Shown: positions 32,909 through 41,982 of the stretch, in pieces | Numbering within the stretch: position 1 is the first letter of the stretch | Layout of the letters: each line of letters opens with the position of its first letter | Source of the DNA: Cellulomonas soli | Lineage (GTDB): Bacteria > Actinomycetota > Actinomycetes > Actinomycetales > Cellulomonadaceae | NCBI RefSeq assembly: GCF_013409305.1 | Contig: NZ_JACBZJ010000001.1 | Coordinates: 2,418,001-2,482,000 of the forward strand | DNA: 64,000 nucleotides | Direction: 5' to 3' | Notes under the pieces: generated by a model | The model's database searches: none | Told to the model about the DNA's origin: nothing | What the model saw: only the letters and a program-made list of their open reading frames with translations | Made by a program: the position numbers and the translations under genes

Positions 32909-34491
32909 TGCCCGCCCAGGTGCAGGCAGCCCTCGACCGTGTCACGGGCGCCGTCAAGCAGTTCTCCCTCGCGCAGCGCACGCTCGCGCTCATCGGCATC
33001 GCGGTGCTCGTCCTGGGTGCGGTGGCCCTGAGCAGCTGGATGTCCCGCCCGACGCTCAGCCCGCTGTTCAGCGGCCTGTCCGGCACGGACGCCAGCGCGG
33101 TCGTCGACCAGCTCGAGGCCGACGGTGTCGCCTACGAGCTCGCCGACGGCGGCTCCACGGTCCTCGTCTCCGCCGACCAGCTGTACTCCGAGCGCATCAA
33201 GCTCGCGGCCGCCGGTCTGCCCGCCAACGCCGACGGCGGCGGCTACTCGCTGCTCGACGACATGCCGATGACCTCCTCGGAGTTCCAGCAGCAGACCACC
33301 TACCAGCGCGCGCTGGAGGGCGAGCTCGCCAAGACGGTCTCCGCACTCGAGGGCGTCGAGACGGCCACCGTGCAGCTCGCGCTGCCCCAGGACTCCGTGT
33401 TCGTCTCCGAGAAGGCCGACCCGACGGCCTCGGTGTTCGTCCGCACGCGGACCGGTGTCGAGCTCACCACCGACCAGGTGCAGGCGATCGTCCACCTCGT
33501 CTCGGCGGGTATCGAGGGCATGAAGACGACCGACGTGGCCGTCATCGACTCGACCGGCAAGGTGCTGTCCGCCGTGGGCACGGGCACCGCGGGCCTGTCC
33601 GGCTCGACCGCCTCCGACTACGAGCAGCGGACCACCGCCGCCGTGCAGAGCCTGCTCGACTCGGTCGTCGGCGTGGGCCGCTCCGCGGTGACCGTGACCG
33701 CGCAGCTGAGCACCGCCGACAGCCAGAAGACCGTCGAGGAGTTCGCCGCGACGCCCGACACGCCCCCGCTGGCGTCGTCGAAGACGACCGAGGAGTACAC
33801 CGGCTCGGGCGCCAGCGCCACGGGCGTGCTCGGCCCGGACAACATCGCCGTGCCGTCCACCGGCGACGGCAGCGGCACCTACACCTCGACGTCCGAGGAC
33901 CTGCAGAACGCGGTCAACAAGACGACCGAGGTCATCTCGCAGCCCGCCGGCGGTGTCGCACGCCAGTCGGTCGCGGTCGTCGTGGACGCGGACGCCGCAG
34001 CAGCGCTCGACATGGCCGAGCTGACCACGACGCTGGCCGCCGCGGCCGGCATCGACACCGCACGAGGCGACACGATCGCCGTGCAGCGCATGGCGTTCGA
34101 CACGACCACCGCCACCGCCGCGCAGGAGGCGCTCGACGCCGCCGACGCCGCAGCCGCGAAGGCCGCGCAGCAGGACCTCATCAAGCAGGGGGCGATCGCC
34201 GGTGGCGTGCTGCTCCTGGTGATCATCGTCGCGATCGCCGCCGCCCGCCGCTCGCGCCGGGCCCGCCGCGAGGCGCTCGACCTCGGCGAGCTGCGGGTCG
34301 ACCCGGTCGCCGACCTGCTCGGCTTCGAGGACGGCGACGAGCTGCCCGTGCTGCCGCCCGCGCCGACGAACCAGTCCGACCCGCTGCTGCTCAAGCGCGC
34401 CGAGATCAGCGCGCTGGCCTCCGAGCAGCCCGGTGAGGTCGCCGACCTGCTGCGCGGCTGGCTCGCCGGATCCGGGCAGGGGCGTCGCTGA
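32908..34491 (+). CDS. fliF: Flagellar MS-ring protein FliF
   Basis: A 527-residue membrane protein with two transmembrane segments, one near residues 27-47 and one near 430-450. The large extracytoplasmic region contains the ring-building domains (LFSGLSGTDASAVVDQLEAD; QTTYQRALEGELAKTVSAL; ATVQLALP). The C-terminal cytoplasmic tail ends ISALASEQPGEVADLLRGWL, the segment that docks FliG. It overlaps fliE and fliG by one base. Confidence 0.95.
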   Translation: MPAQVQAALDRVTGAVKQFSLAQRTLALIGIAVLVLGAVALSSWMSRPTLSPLFSGLSGTDASAVVDQLEADGVAYELADGGSTVLVSADQLYSERIKLAAAGLPANADGGGYSLLDDMPMTSSEFQQQTTYQRALEGELAKTVSALEGVETATVQLALPQDSVFVSEKADPTASVFVRTRTGVELTTDQVQAIVHLVSAGIEGMKTTDVAVIDSTGKVLSAVGTGTAGLSGSTASDYEQRTTAAVQSLLDSVVGVGRSAVTVTAQLSTADSQKTVEEFAATPDTPPLASSKTTEEYTGSGASATGVLGPDNIAVPSTGDGSGTYTSTSEDLQNAVNKTTEVISQPAGGVARQSVAVVVDADAAAALDMAELTTTLAAAAGIDTARGDTIAVQRMAFDTTTATAAQEALDAADAAAAKAAQQDLIKQGAIAGGVLLLVIIVAIAAARRSRRARREALDLGELRVDPVADLLGFEDGDELPVLPPAPTNQSDPLLLKRAEISALASEQPGEVADLLRGWLAGSGQGRR

Positions 34492-35492
34492 TGGTCGCGC
34501 TGAGCGGTTCGCAGAAGGCCGCGATGCTCCTCCTTCAGCTCGGCAAGGAGAACGCCGCCCGCGTGATGTCCCAGCTCGACGTCGTCGAGATCGAGGAGCT
34601 GTCGGCCGAGATCATGCGGCTCGACCGCGTGGACCAGGGTCTGGCCGACGCGGTGCTCGAGGAGTTCTACGACGTCTCGGTCCTCGGTCCGGGCGTCGGC
34701 GGTGGCGCGGGCATGGCCCAGCACCTGCTCGAGGCCTCCCTCGGTGTCGACCAGGCGGCCGGCGTCATGGAGCGCCTGCAGACCTCGATGGCCGGCCAGC
34801 CGTTCGAGTTCCTGCAGCAGGCCGACGCGCGTCAGGTCGTGTCGCTGCTCAACGGTGAGCACCCGCAGGCCGTCGCGCTCGTGCTCGCGCACCTGCGGCC
34901 CGACCACGCCTCGGCGATCCTCGCGGGTCTGCCCGGTGAGATGCAGGGTGACGTCGCGCACCGCATCGCGCTCATGGAGCGTGCCTCGCCGGACGTCGTG
35001 ACCGTCGTCGCCGAGGCCCTGCAGCGCAAGGCCTCCACCGTGCTCGCCCCGCGCGAGCTCGCTGCCGTCGGCGGTGTGCAGCCGCTCGTCGAGATCATCA
35101 ACCGCGCCGACCCGACCACCGAGAAGCTCATCCTCGAGGGCCTCATCGCCCGCGACGAGGCCCTGGCCGAGGAGGTCCGCAGCCGGATGTTCGTCTTCGG
35201 CGACATCGTGCTGCTCGAGGACCGCGCGATGCAGCTCGTGCTGCGCCAGGTCGAGACCTCCGAGCTGTCCGTGGCCCTCAAGGGCGTCGCCGAGGAGGTG
35301 CGCGACAAGATCCTGCGCAACCTGTCCGAGCGTGCCCGCGAGAACCTCATCGAGGAGATCGACCTGCTCGGCCCGGTGCGCCTGTCGCAGGTCGAGGACG
35401 CGCGCGCCGGCATCGTCCAGGTGATCCGTCGCCTCGAGGAGTCCGGCCAGATCGTCATCAGGCGCGAGGGCGAGGACGAGTTCGTTGCGTGA
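34491..35492 (+). CDS. fliG: Flagellar motor switch protein FliG
   Basis: A 333-residue switch protein. The middle domain holds EHPQAVALVLAHLRPDHASAIL with the EHPQ motif, and the C-terminal domain carries the torque helix with MFVFGDIVLLEDRAMQLVLR and ALKGVAEEVRDKILRNLSER. FliG transmits stator force to the MS ring. It starts within the fliF stop (TGATG). Confidence 0.96.
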   Translation: MVALSGSQKAAMLLLQLGKENAARVMSQLDVVEIEELSAEIMRLDRVDQGLADAVLEEFYDVSVLGPGVGGGAGMAQHLLEASLGVDQAAGVMERLQTSMAGQPFEFLQQADARQVVSLLNGEHPQAVALVLAHLRPDHASAILAGLPGEMQGDVAHRIALMERASPDVVTVVAEALQRKASTVLAPRELAAVGGVQPLVEIINRADPTTEKLILEGLIARDEALAEEVRSRMFVFGDIVLLEDRAMQLVLRQVETSELSVALKGVAEEVRDKILRNLSERARENLIEEIDLLGPVRLSQVEDARAGIVQVIRRLEESGQIVIRREGEDEFVA

Positions 35493-35505
35493 GGACCAGG
35501 GATTC

Positions 35506-36333
35506 GTGCCCGCGAACCCGGCCACGGTCGGGGCGACGAGCCGGACCGGCAGCAGCGGGACCGCCGGCAACCGGTCCGGTGGATGGAACGCGGGCTTCGG
35601 CGGCGTGCCCTCGCAGCGCACCGGTGGCGTGAGCGTGCTGGCCCCGGACACCTCCCGTGCCCACGAGACGGCCCACGAGACGGACGACGCGACGGCCCGC
35701 GAGACCGCGCAGGACGACGACCGTCCGCTCGCTCGTGTGCTCCCGTTCCGTCCCGCCGCCGTGCAGTCGCCCGTCGACGTGCAGGTCGACGAGCGGGCGC
35801 GCGCCCAGGGCTTCGCCGCCGGGTACGCCGCCGGCTCGCGTGCGGCGGCCAAGGTCGCGGCGACCGAGGCCGAGCAGGTCACGGCCCGCGCCGAGCAGGA
35901 CCGGGCCCGACGGGCCCTCGAGCACCAGCAGGCGCTCGAGGTCCTGGCCCGTGCCGCGACCGCGGCCCAGACCCGCACCCAGCCCGTGCTCGACCAGGTG
36001 GAGCGTCGCCTGCACCTGGCCGCGGTCGAGCTCGCCCAGGCGCTGCTCGGGGTCGAGCTGTCCGACGCGGAGCGCTCCGGCCGTGCCGCGCTCGCCCGCG
36101 TGCTCGGCAACCCGCGCCTGCCCGAGGCCGTCACCGTGCGGCTGCACCCCCGTGACCTGGAGGCGCTGCGTGCCGCCGACGTCGAGGTGACGCTCGCCGA
36201 CGGCGTCGTGCTGGCGGGCGACCCGTCCCTCGCGTACGGCGACGCGGTGGCCGAGCACCCCGACGGCCTGCTCGACGCACGCCTCGGCGAGGCGCTCACG
36301 CGCGCGCTCGACGCGCTGCTGGAGCAGTCATGA
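35506..36333 (+). CDS. fliH: Flagellar assembly protein FliH
   Basis: A 275-residue protein, counted from the GTG at 35506. A disordered Thr/Arg/Asp-rich N-terminus (about 1-75) leads to a long helix (about 85-160) with GFAAGYAAGSRAAAK spacing and a FliH/VirB-stator-like C-terminal domain (VERRLHLAAVELAQALLGVE; VRLHPRDLEALRAADVEV). FliH regulates the FliI ATPase. A TTG at 35485 is an alternative start that would overlap fliG by 8 bases. It overlaps fliI by four bases. Confidence 0.85.
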   Translation: MPANPATVGATSRTGSSGTAGNRSGGWNAGFGGVPSQRTGGVSVLAPDTSRAHETAHETDDATARETAQDDDRPLARVLPFRPAAVQSPVDVQVDERARAQGFAAGYAAGSRAAAKVAATEAEQVTARAEQDRARRALEHQQALEVLARAATAAQTRTQPVLDQVERRLHLAAVELAQALLGVELSDAERSGRAALARVLGNPRLPEAVTVRLHPRDLEALRAADVEVTLADGVVLAGDPSLAYGDAVAEHPDGLLDARLGEALTRALDALLEQS

Positions 36334-37688
36334 TGATGAGCGCGCTGGCCATGACGGCACCGCTGGCGAACAAGGCGCCGGACCACCCGTGGGCCGCGGC
36401 GCTCGACGCCGCACGCCCCGAGGTGATCGGGCAGGTGCGCGCGGTCGTCGGCCTCGGCATCGAGGTCGTCGGCACCGGTGCCGCGGTCGGCGAGCTCGTG
36501 AGCGTGGGGGAGCACCCCGACCAGGTGCTCGCCGAGGTCGTCGCGACCACCGCGGGCGCCGCCCGCTGCATGCCGCTCGGACCGACCCGTGGGCTGCGTG
36601 CCGGCCTCGCGGTCAAGCCGTCCGGCCGCTCGCTGCACGTACCCGTCGGCCCCGGCCTGCTCGGTCGGGTGCTCGACGGCCTCGGCCGTCCGATCGACGG
36701 CAAGGGCCCGCTGCGCGCGCAGGCGTGGGTGCCCGTCGACGGGCATGCGCCGCACCCGCTCGACCGTGCCCGCGTCGACCAGCCGCTCGACCTGGGCGTG
36801 CGCGTCCTGGACACGTTGGTCACCGCGGGCCGCGGCCAGCGCCTGGGCCTGTTCGCCGGGTCCGGCGTCGGCAAGTCGAGCCTGCTGTCGATGATCGCCC
36901 GCGGCACGGACGCCGAGGTGTCCGTCATCGCGCTCGTCGGCGAGCGCGGTCGTGAGGTGCGCGAGTTCCTCGAGGACGACCTGGGACCCGAGGGCCTGGC
37001 CCGCTCGGTCGTGGTCGTCGCGACGTCCGACCAGCCCCCGCTCGTGCGCCTGCGCTCGGCGTTCGTGGCGACCCGCATCGCCGAGCACCTGCGCGACCAG
37101 GGCACGCACGCGGTGCTGATGATGGACTCCCTCACGCGTGTGGCGATGGCCCAGCGTGAGATCGGCCTGTCGGTCGGCGAGCCGCCGGCCACGCGCGGCT
37201 ACCCGCCGAGCACGTTCGCCCTGCTCGCCCAGCTGCTGGAGCGCGCGGGCACCGGTCCGACGGGCTCCGTCACCGGCCTGTACACGGTGCTCGTCGACGG
37301 CGACGACCACAACGAGCCGATCGCCGACGCCGCGCGCTCGATCCTCGACGGGCACGTCGTGCTCGACCGGCGCCTGGCGGTGGCCGGGCACTTCCCGTCC
37401 GTCGACGCGCTCGGCTCGATCAGCCGCGTGGCGTCCCGCGTGACGACGCCGCAGCAGCGCGACGCGGCCCGTCGGCTGCGCTCGGTGATGGCTGCGCGCC
37501 GTCAGGCGCAGGACCTGCTCGACGTCGGCGCGTACGTCGCCGGCTCGAACCCGCTCGTCGACGCGGCCGTCACGCACGGCCGCGCGATCGACGCCTTCCT
37601 GCAGCAGGGCATGGACGAGCGCTCCACGGCGGACGACGCGTGGGGCCGGCTCGGCTCCCTGGTCGCCGAGCTGGGAGACCTGACATGA
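36330..37688 (+). CDS. fliI: Flagellum-specific ATPase FliI
   Basis: A 452-residue F1-beta-like ATPase. The Walker A motif is GSGVGKSSLLS at about residues 177-187, Walker B is HAVLMMDSLTRVAMAQREIG near 260-279, and the family motif GEPPATRGYPPSTFALL follows. The enzyme powers or regulates substrate docking at the export gate. The start sits in the fliH stop (CATGATGATG, overlap of four bases). It overlaps fliJ by four bases. Confidence 0.96.
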   Translation: MMMSALAMTAPLANKAPDHPWAAALDAARPEVIGQVRAVVGLGIEVVGTGAAVGELVSVGEHPDQVLAEVVATTAGAARCMPLGPTRGLRAGLAVKPSGRSLHVPVGPGLLGRVLDGLGRPIDGKGPLRAQAWVPVDGHAPHPLDRARVDQPLDLGVRVLDTLVTAGRGQRLGLFAGSGVGKSSLLSMIARGTDAEVSVIALVGERGREVREFLEDDLGPEGLARSVVVVATSDQPPLVRLRSAFVATRIAEHLRDQGTHAVLMMDSLTRVAMAQREIGLSVGEPPATRGYPPSTFALLAQLLERAGTGPTGSVTGLYTVLVDGDDHNEPIADAARSILDGHVVLDRRLAVAGHFPSVDALGSISRVASRVTTPQQRDAARRLRSVMAARRQAQDLLDVGAYVAGSNPLVDAAVTHGRAIDAFLQQGMDERSTADDAWGRLGSLVAELGDLT

Positions 37689-38137
37689 GCCGCGTCTTCC
37701 CGCTCGCGGGTCTGCTGCGGCTGCGCGGCATGGTCGAGGACCGTGCCGCCGCCGAGCTCGCCGGTGCGCACAGCCGGCACGACCACGCGCAGACCCGCGC
37801 GCTGGAGACCGAGGCGATGCTGCGCGGTGCCGCGATGCCCGACGGCGTCGACCTGCCCTCCTGGCGGGCCGTCACGGCCAGCCGCATCGCGCTCGGCGCG
37901 CTGCTCGTGGAGCGCGAGGACGACGTGACGCGCGCGCTCGGCGACGTCGACGTGCGCACGCAGGCCTGGTCGCACGCGCGCAAGGAGACCCGCGCGCTCG
38001 AGCGCCTGGCCGAACGGCACGAGGAGACCGTGCGCATCGAGGAGAACCGCGCCGAGCAGATCGTGCTCGACGAGGTCGCCAGCCGTTCGACGGGCGCCGA
38101 CGCCCTGAAGCCCGGTGAGCGGGAGGACACGACATGA
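37685..38137 (+). CDS. fliJ: Flagellar export protein FliJ
   Basis: A 150-residue, charged, coiled-coil protein: MSRVFPLAGLLRLRGMVEDR at the start, then long Arg/Glu/Ala helices, and RALERLAERHEETVRIEENRAEQ. FliJ acts as the stalk between the ATPase ring and the export gate. Identification rests on gene order, coiled-coil content and length. The stop overlaps the next tiny ORF by four bases (ATGA). Confidence 0.85.
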   Translation: MSRVFPLAGLLRLRGMVEDRAAAELAGAHSRHDHAQTRALETEAMLRGAAMPDGVDLPSWRAVTASRIALGALLVEREDDVTRALGDVDVRTQAWSHARKETRALERLAERHEETVRIEENRAEQIVLDEVASRSTGADALKPGEREDTT

Positions 38138-38262
38138 GCGCACGCAGCCCGCACGCACGCAGCACGCACGCACGCAGCCCGCACGAACCAGGCACGGACC
38201 CGGGGGAGACGATGACACGCAGGCACGCCACGCAGCGGCCCGGCACGGAGGTGGACGCATGA
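38134..38262 (+). CDS. Possible small ORF between fliJ and fliK
   Basis: A 42-codon ORF, MSARSPHARSTHARSPHEPG and onward, that begins in the fliJ stop (ATGA) and ends in the fliK start (ATGA). A strong GGGAGGA site lies about 8 bases before its ATG. The first half is a HARS/HARST repeat from a repeated CGCACGCAG sequence. No family is recognised. It may couple translation of fliK to fliJ rather than make a stable protein. Confidence 0.4.
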   Translation: MSARSPHARSTHARSPHEPGTDPGETMTRRHATQRPGTEVDA

Positions 38263-39653
38263 CCGCCCTCACCGTGGCCCCCGCCGGCACGAGCCCGACC
38301 CGGTCGTCGGTGCGCCCGGCGTCCACAGGCGACGACTTCGCCCAGACGCTCGCCACCGAGATGGGCCCCGACCTGGCCGACCGTGCGGCGGACCGTGCCG
38401 TCCGGGACGACCGCGCCGACGACCGCCGCGCTGAGCCCCGCCGTACGGAGTCCCGTCGTACCGAGTCCCGTGGTGCGCAGACGGACGCAGCCTCCTCCGG
38501 CACCTCCGCCGGCGACGCCGCCGGCAAGACGGACGACACGACCACCGGAACGGATGCCGCCGCCGATACCTCCGCCGACGCCACCGCCGGTGCGAACGGT
38601 ACGGCGCCCGCGCCGACGGTGGCCGTGACGACCCCGCTCGTGCCCGCCTCGTTCGTCGTGGCGCTCGCTTCGACGCAGCAGGCGACGCAGGCGTCGACCC
38701 AGCCGCCCGCGGCCTCCGCACCGGCCGACGGAACGACGGTCGAGGGTGTGGGTGCGGCCTCCGCGCCCGCCGCGACCCCCGCTGCCGCGCCGGCCGCTGC
38801 GGCCGCGCCGACGGACGCCCCGACGACCGTCGCGACCTCGCCGACGACGCCGACGGCGGCGCCGCAGGCCGGCACCGGGACCCCGGCGCAGGCCGGACCG
38901 GCCGCCGGTGACGCCCAGGCGACCTCCGTCCCGGCCCGCCCGATCTCGACGGACCTCGCCGGGACGACCGGCACGACCGGGACGCAGGGCTCCGCCACGG
39001 CCGAGACCCCGGCCACCGCCGGGACGGGCGCGAGCGGAGCGAAGGGCTCCGACACGCCCGCCACCGACGGCCTCGCGGGTGACCGCCCGGCCGCGCTCCC
39101 GGTCGGACCCACCCCGCTGCCGGCACCGACCGACACCGTCCGGCCGTCCGTCGCGGTCGCACCGACCGCCTCGACCACCCCGACCCCCACGCCGAGCACG
39201 CCGGTGCCGCTCGCCGACCAGCTCGGTGCGCGGCTGGCCGCCGTCGGTGCGCTCGGCCAGGGCAAGCACGTGCTGAGCGTGCCGATCGACCCCGAGCACC
39301 TCGGGCCCGTCCGTGTCGTCGCGCACATCACCGCGGACCACGTGCGGGTCGAGCTCGTCGGTGCGACCGACGCCTCCCGCGAGGCGCTGCGCCAGTCGCT
39401 CGCCGACCTGCGTCGCGACCTGGCGGCGCACGGCCTGCAGGTCGACCTCGGCAGCGGTGACGCGGCCTCCGGGTCGACCGACGCCCGCACGGGGACGCAG
39501 ACCGGTGCGCAGGGCGAGGCCGGCACGGGCGGCGGGACCGGCGCCGACCGGTCCGGCACGTCCGCGGCACGTACCGCGGGCACCGCGCGTCCCGAGCAGT
39601 CCCCGACCGCCCCCGTGACCGTGCCGACCGGCGCGCTCGACGTCGTCATCTGA
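38259..39653 (+). CDS. fliK: Flagellar hook-length control protein FliK
   Basis: A 464-residue secreted ruler protein. The first 300 residues are low-complexity and rich in Thr, Ala and Pro. The conserved FliK C-terminal domain (about 310-405) has PLADQLGARLAAVGALGQGK, LSVPIDPEHLGPVRVVAHI and LRQSLADLRRDLAAHGLQVD. It measures hook length and triggers the export switch in FlhB. The tail after that domain is again Thr/Gly-rich. The ATG at 38259 has GGAGG eight bases upstream. Confidence 0.9.
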   Translation: MTALTVAPAGTSPTRSSVRPASTGDDFAQTLATEMGPDLADRAADRAVRDDRADDRRAEPRRTESRRTESRGAQTDAASSGTSAGDAAGKTDDTTTGTDAAADTSADATAGANGTAPAPTVAVTTPLVPASFVVALASTQQATQASTQPPAASAPADGTTVEGVGAASAPAATPAAAPAAAAAPTDAPTTVATSPTTPTAAPQAGTGTPAQAGPAAGDAQATSVPARPISTDLAGTTGTTGTQGSATAETPATAGTGASGAKGSDTPATDGLAGDRPAALPVGPTPLPAPTDTVRPSVAVAPTASTTPTPTPSTPVPLADQLGARLAAVGALGQGKHVLSVPIDPEHLGPVRVVAHITADHVRVELVGATDASREALRQSLADLRRDLAAHGLQVDLGSGDAASGSTDARTGTQTGAQGEAGTGGGTGADRSGTSAARTAGTARPEQSPTAPVTVPTGALDVVI

Positions 39654-39667
39654 CCAGGAGGACCCCT

Positions 39668-40108
39668 GTGAGCACCGAGATCGACGTGTCGTACCTGACC
39701 GGCACGCGGACCGCCACGACCACCGAGGCCGCCAGCAACGACCTCAGCTCGGACGACTTCCTCCAGCTGATGATCGCCCAGCTGCGCAACCAGGACCCGA
39801 GCGAGCCGATGGACTCCTCGGCGCTCATGCAGCAGACCACGCAGATGTCGACGATGCAGAGCCTCGTCGAGCTCACCGCTACCTCGCGCGAGCAGTTCGC
39901 GGTCTCGATGCGGATGGCCGCGGCCAACCTCGTCGGGCAGACCGTGACCTGGGCGGACGCCGACGGCGTTACCCAGACCGGGGTCGTCGGCTCCGTCTCC
40001 TACGCGGGTGCGGTGCCCACCGTCAAGGTCGGCACCACGGAGATCGCACTCGACTCCGTGGCCTCGGTCGGCACGACCACCCCCGCCTCCTCGACCACCT
40101 CCGCCTGA
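39668..40108 (+). CDS. flgD: Flagellar hook assembly protein FlgD
   Basis: A 146-residue protein. The N-terminal FlgD motif reads LSSDDFLQLMIAQLRNQDP, followed by SALMQQTTQMSTMQSLVEL. It is short because the C-terminal beta domain is reduced, as in other Gram-positive FlgD proteins (LVGQTVTWADADGVTQTGVV is what remains). FlgD caps the growing hook. The GTG at 39668 has CAGGAGG before it. Confidence 0.93.
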   Translation: MSTEIDVSYLTGTRTATTTEAASNDLSSDDFLQLMIAQLRNQDPSEPMDSSALMQQTTQMSTMQSLVELTATSREQFAVSMRMAAANLVGQTVTWADADGVTQTGVVGSVSYAGAVPTVKVGTTEIALDSVASVGTTTPASSTTSA

Positions 40109-40135
40109 CAGACCCACCCTCGAAGGGACACGACC

Positions 40136-41314
40136 ATGCTCCGCTCACTCTTCTCCGGCATCAGCGGTCTGCGCAGCCACCAGACCATGCTCGACGTGAC
40201 CGGCAACAACATCGCCAACGTCAACACGACGGGCTTCAAGTCCTCGCAGATCCAGTTCCAGGACACCCTCAGCCAGGTGCTGCAGAACGCCGGCGGCGCG
40301 CAGGCCGGCACGGGTGGCACGAACCCCGCGCAGGTCGGCCTCGGCGTGCGCGTCGCGGGCATCACGACCAGCTTCACGCAGGGTGCCTCGCAGCTGACCG
40401 GCCGCAGCACCGACATGATGATCCAGGGCGACGGCTTCTTCGTGGTCCGCAAGGGCGCCGAGTCGTACTACACGCGCGCCGGGTCGTTCGACTTCGACGC
40501 CACCGGTCAGATGGTGCTGCCGGGCGACGGCGCGCTCGTGCAGGGCTGGGCGGCCGTCAACGGTGTCGTCGACACCAACGGGCCGGTCACCGACCTGCGG
40601 GTCCCGGCGGGCACCGTGATGCCGGCCGTCGCCACGACGTCGGCGAACTACGAGGGCAACCTCGCCTCGGACGCCGCCGTCGGCACCGTGATCGAGCGCA
40701 CGATCGACCTGTACGACGCGACCGGCACCGCACGCGAGCTGGACCTGACGTTCACGATGACCGCGACCGGCTGGAGCCTGGGCGCCACCGACGGCACGGC
40801 CACCGCCACCCCGGGTGCGCTGACGTTCGCCGCGAACGGCCTGCTGACCAGCCCGACGACCTTCGCCCTGGGCGGCGTGAACGTCGACCTGTCGAAGCTG
40901 ACCGGCTTCGCGGGGCTGGACACGGTCAAGGCCACCAAGCAGGACGGCCAGGCCGCGGGCACGCTGCAGTCGTTCTCGCTCGGTGCGGACGGCACGATCA
41001 CCGGCTCGTTCTCCAACGGGCTCAAGCAGACGATCGGGCGCATCGCGATGGGTTCGTTCACCAACCCGGCGGGTCTGGAGAAAGCCGGCGGGTCGCTCTT
41101 CCGCACGTCGGTGAACTCCGGCGAGGCCCAGATCGGCACGGCGGGCACGGGTGGCCGCGGCACGCTCGCGGGTGGTGCGCTCGAGATGTCGAACGTCGAC
41201 CTGTCGAGCGAGTTCACCAACCTGATCGTCGCCCAGCGTGGTTTCCAGGCGAACTCCCGGGTCATCACCACCTCGGACGAGGTGCTGCAGGAGCTCGTCA
41301 ACCTCAAGCGTTGA
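40136..41314 (+). CDS. flgE: Flagellar hook protein FlgE
   Basis: A 392-residue hook subunit. It begins MLRSLFSGISGLRSHQTMLD, followed by GNNIANVNTTGFKSSQIQF, and ends with DLSSEFTNLIVAQRGFQANS and VLQELVNLKR, the terminal coiled-coil pair of the rod/hook family. The D1/D2 region between is Thr/Gly-rich. No separate flgF or flgG gene is seen, so this may be the only FlgE/F/G-type gene here. AAGGGA lies upstream of the ATG. Confidence 0.95.
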   Translation: MLRSLFSGISGLRSHQTMLDVTGNNIANVNTTGFKSSQIQFQDTLSQVLQNAGGAQAGTGGTNPAQVGLGVRVAGITTSFTQGASQLTGRSTDMMIQGDGFFVVRKGAESYYTRAGSFDFDATGQMVLPGDGALVQGWAAVNGVVDTNGPVTDLRVPAGTVMPAVATTSANYEGNLASDAAVGTVIERTIDLYDATGTARELDLTFTMTATGWSLGATDGTATATPGALTFAANGLLTSPTTFALGGVNVDLSKLTGFAGLDTVKATKQDGQAAGTLQSFSLGADGTITGSFSNGLKQTIGRIAMGSFTNPAGLEKAGGSLFRTSVNSGEAQIGTAGTGGRGTLAGGALEMSNVDLSSEFTNLIVAQRGFQANSRVITTSDEVLQELVNLKR

Positions 41315-41329
41315 CGTGACAGCTGACTG

Positions 41330-41941
41330 ATGGGCATGGATGCGATCGCTGCGATCTCGCAGCGCATGTACGAGATCCGTTCGATGGTCGAGGGGTCGTC
41401 GACGCTTGCGTCGACGACCACCTCGGCGGCGAGCGCGACGGCCGGTACGGCACTGACCTCGTCGGGGACGTCCTCCTCGAGCTCGGCGTCGTTCGCGAGC
41501 GCGCTGGCGCAGGCCGTGACCGGCGGGTCCGCGACCCGTCTCAACGGCGACGGCGTGCCCGTCGAGCTCGCCGCGTACGGCAACGGTCAGATCCCCGCGT
41601 CGGCGCTCGCGCAGGTCGGCACGACCGGGCACCGCCTGTGGGCGCCGGCCGCCGAGAAGCTCACACAGCTGATCTCCGACGCGGCTGCCGACGGCGTGAC
41701 CGTCGGCATCACCGACTCCTACCGCTCCTACGACGCGCAGGTCGACCTGGCCGAGCGCAAGGGGCTGTACAAGAACGGCGGCCTGGCCGCGGTGCCGGGC
41801 ACGTCCGACCACGGCTGGGGCATGGCCGTCGACCTCTCGCTCGACGACAAGGCCCAGGTGTGGATGCGGGAGCACGGTGACGAGTACGGGTTCGTCGAGG
41901 ACACCCCTCGTGAGCCGTGGCACTGGGGGTACCACGGCTGA
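41330..41941 (+). CDS. M15-family peptidase in the flagellar operon
   Basis: A 203-residue protein with a Ser/Thr/Ala-rich N-terminal half and a C-terminal M15 (VanY-type D-Ala-D-Ala carboxypeptidase) domain at about residues 100-203. Metal-binding residues are in SDHGWGMAVDL and EPWHWGYHG; ITDSYRSYDAQ is the usual substrate segment. There is no classical signal peptide, so it may leave through the flagellar gate. It probably trims peptidoglycan for rod or hook passage, replacing the muramidase part of FlgJ, which is absent. It starts 16 bases after flgE. Confidence 0.82.
   Translation: MGMDAIAAISQRMYEIRSMVEGSSTLASTTTSAASATAGTALTSSGTSSSSSASFASALAQAVTGGSATRLNGDGVPVELAAYGNGQIPASALAQVGTTGHRLWAPAAEKLTQLISDAAADGVTVGITDSYRSYDAQVDLAERKGLYKNGGLAAVPGTSDHGWGMAVDLSLDDKAQVWMREHGDEYGFVEDTPREPWHWGYHG
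41394..41419. repeat. 26-base palindrome inside the M15 peptidase gene
   Basis: Arms GGTCGTCGACGC and GCGTCGACGACC are perfectly complementary around a two-base TT. It is in-frame coding sequence for the Ser/Thr-rich segment (SSTLASTTT). A protein-binding site or a transcript hairpin is possible. Confidence 0.6.
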
Positions 41942-41954
41942 CCGGCACCTTCGA

Positions 41955-41982
41955 CCGCCCGACCGCTCACATCGGTGGGCGG
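41955..41982 (+). terminator. Hairpin after the M15 gene overlapping the flbD promoter
   Basis: CCGCCC-ACCG pairs with CGGT-GGGCGG (one bulged G) around a seven-base loop that contains the CTCA of the downstream promoter. It could end the flgB-to-M15 transcript where the next one starts. Confidence 0.45.

Noticed and set aside
33879-37577. Long open frame on the minus strand opposite fliF-fliI
   Set aside because: Its composition is that of an antisense shadow, and the plus strand holds clear flagellar genes throughout.
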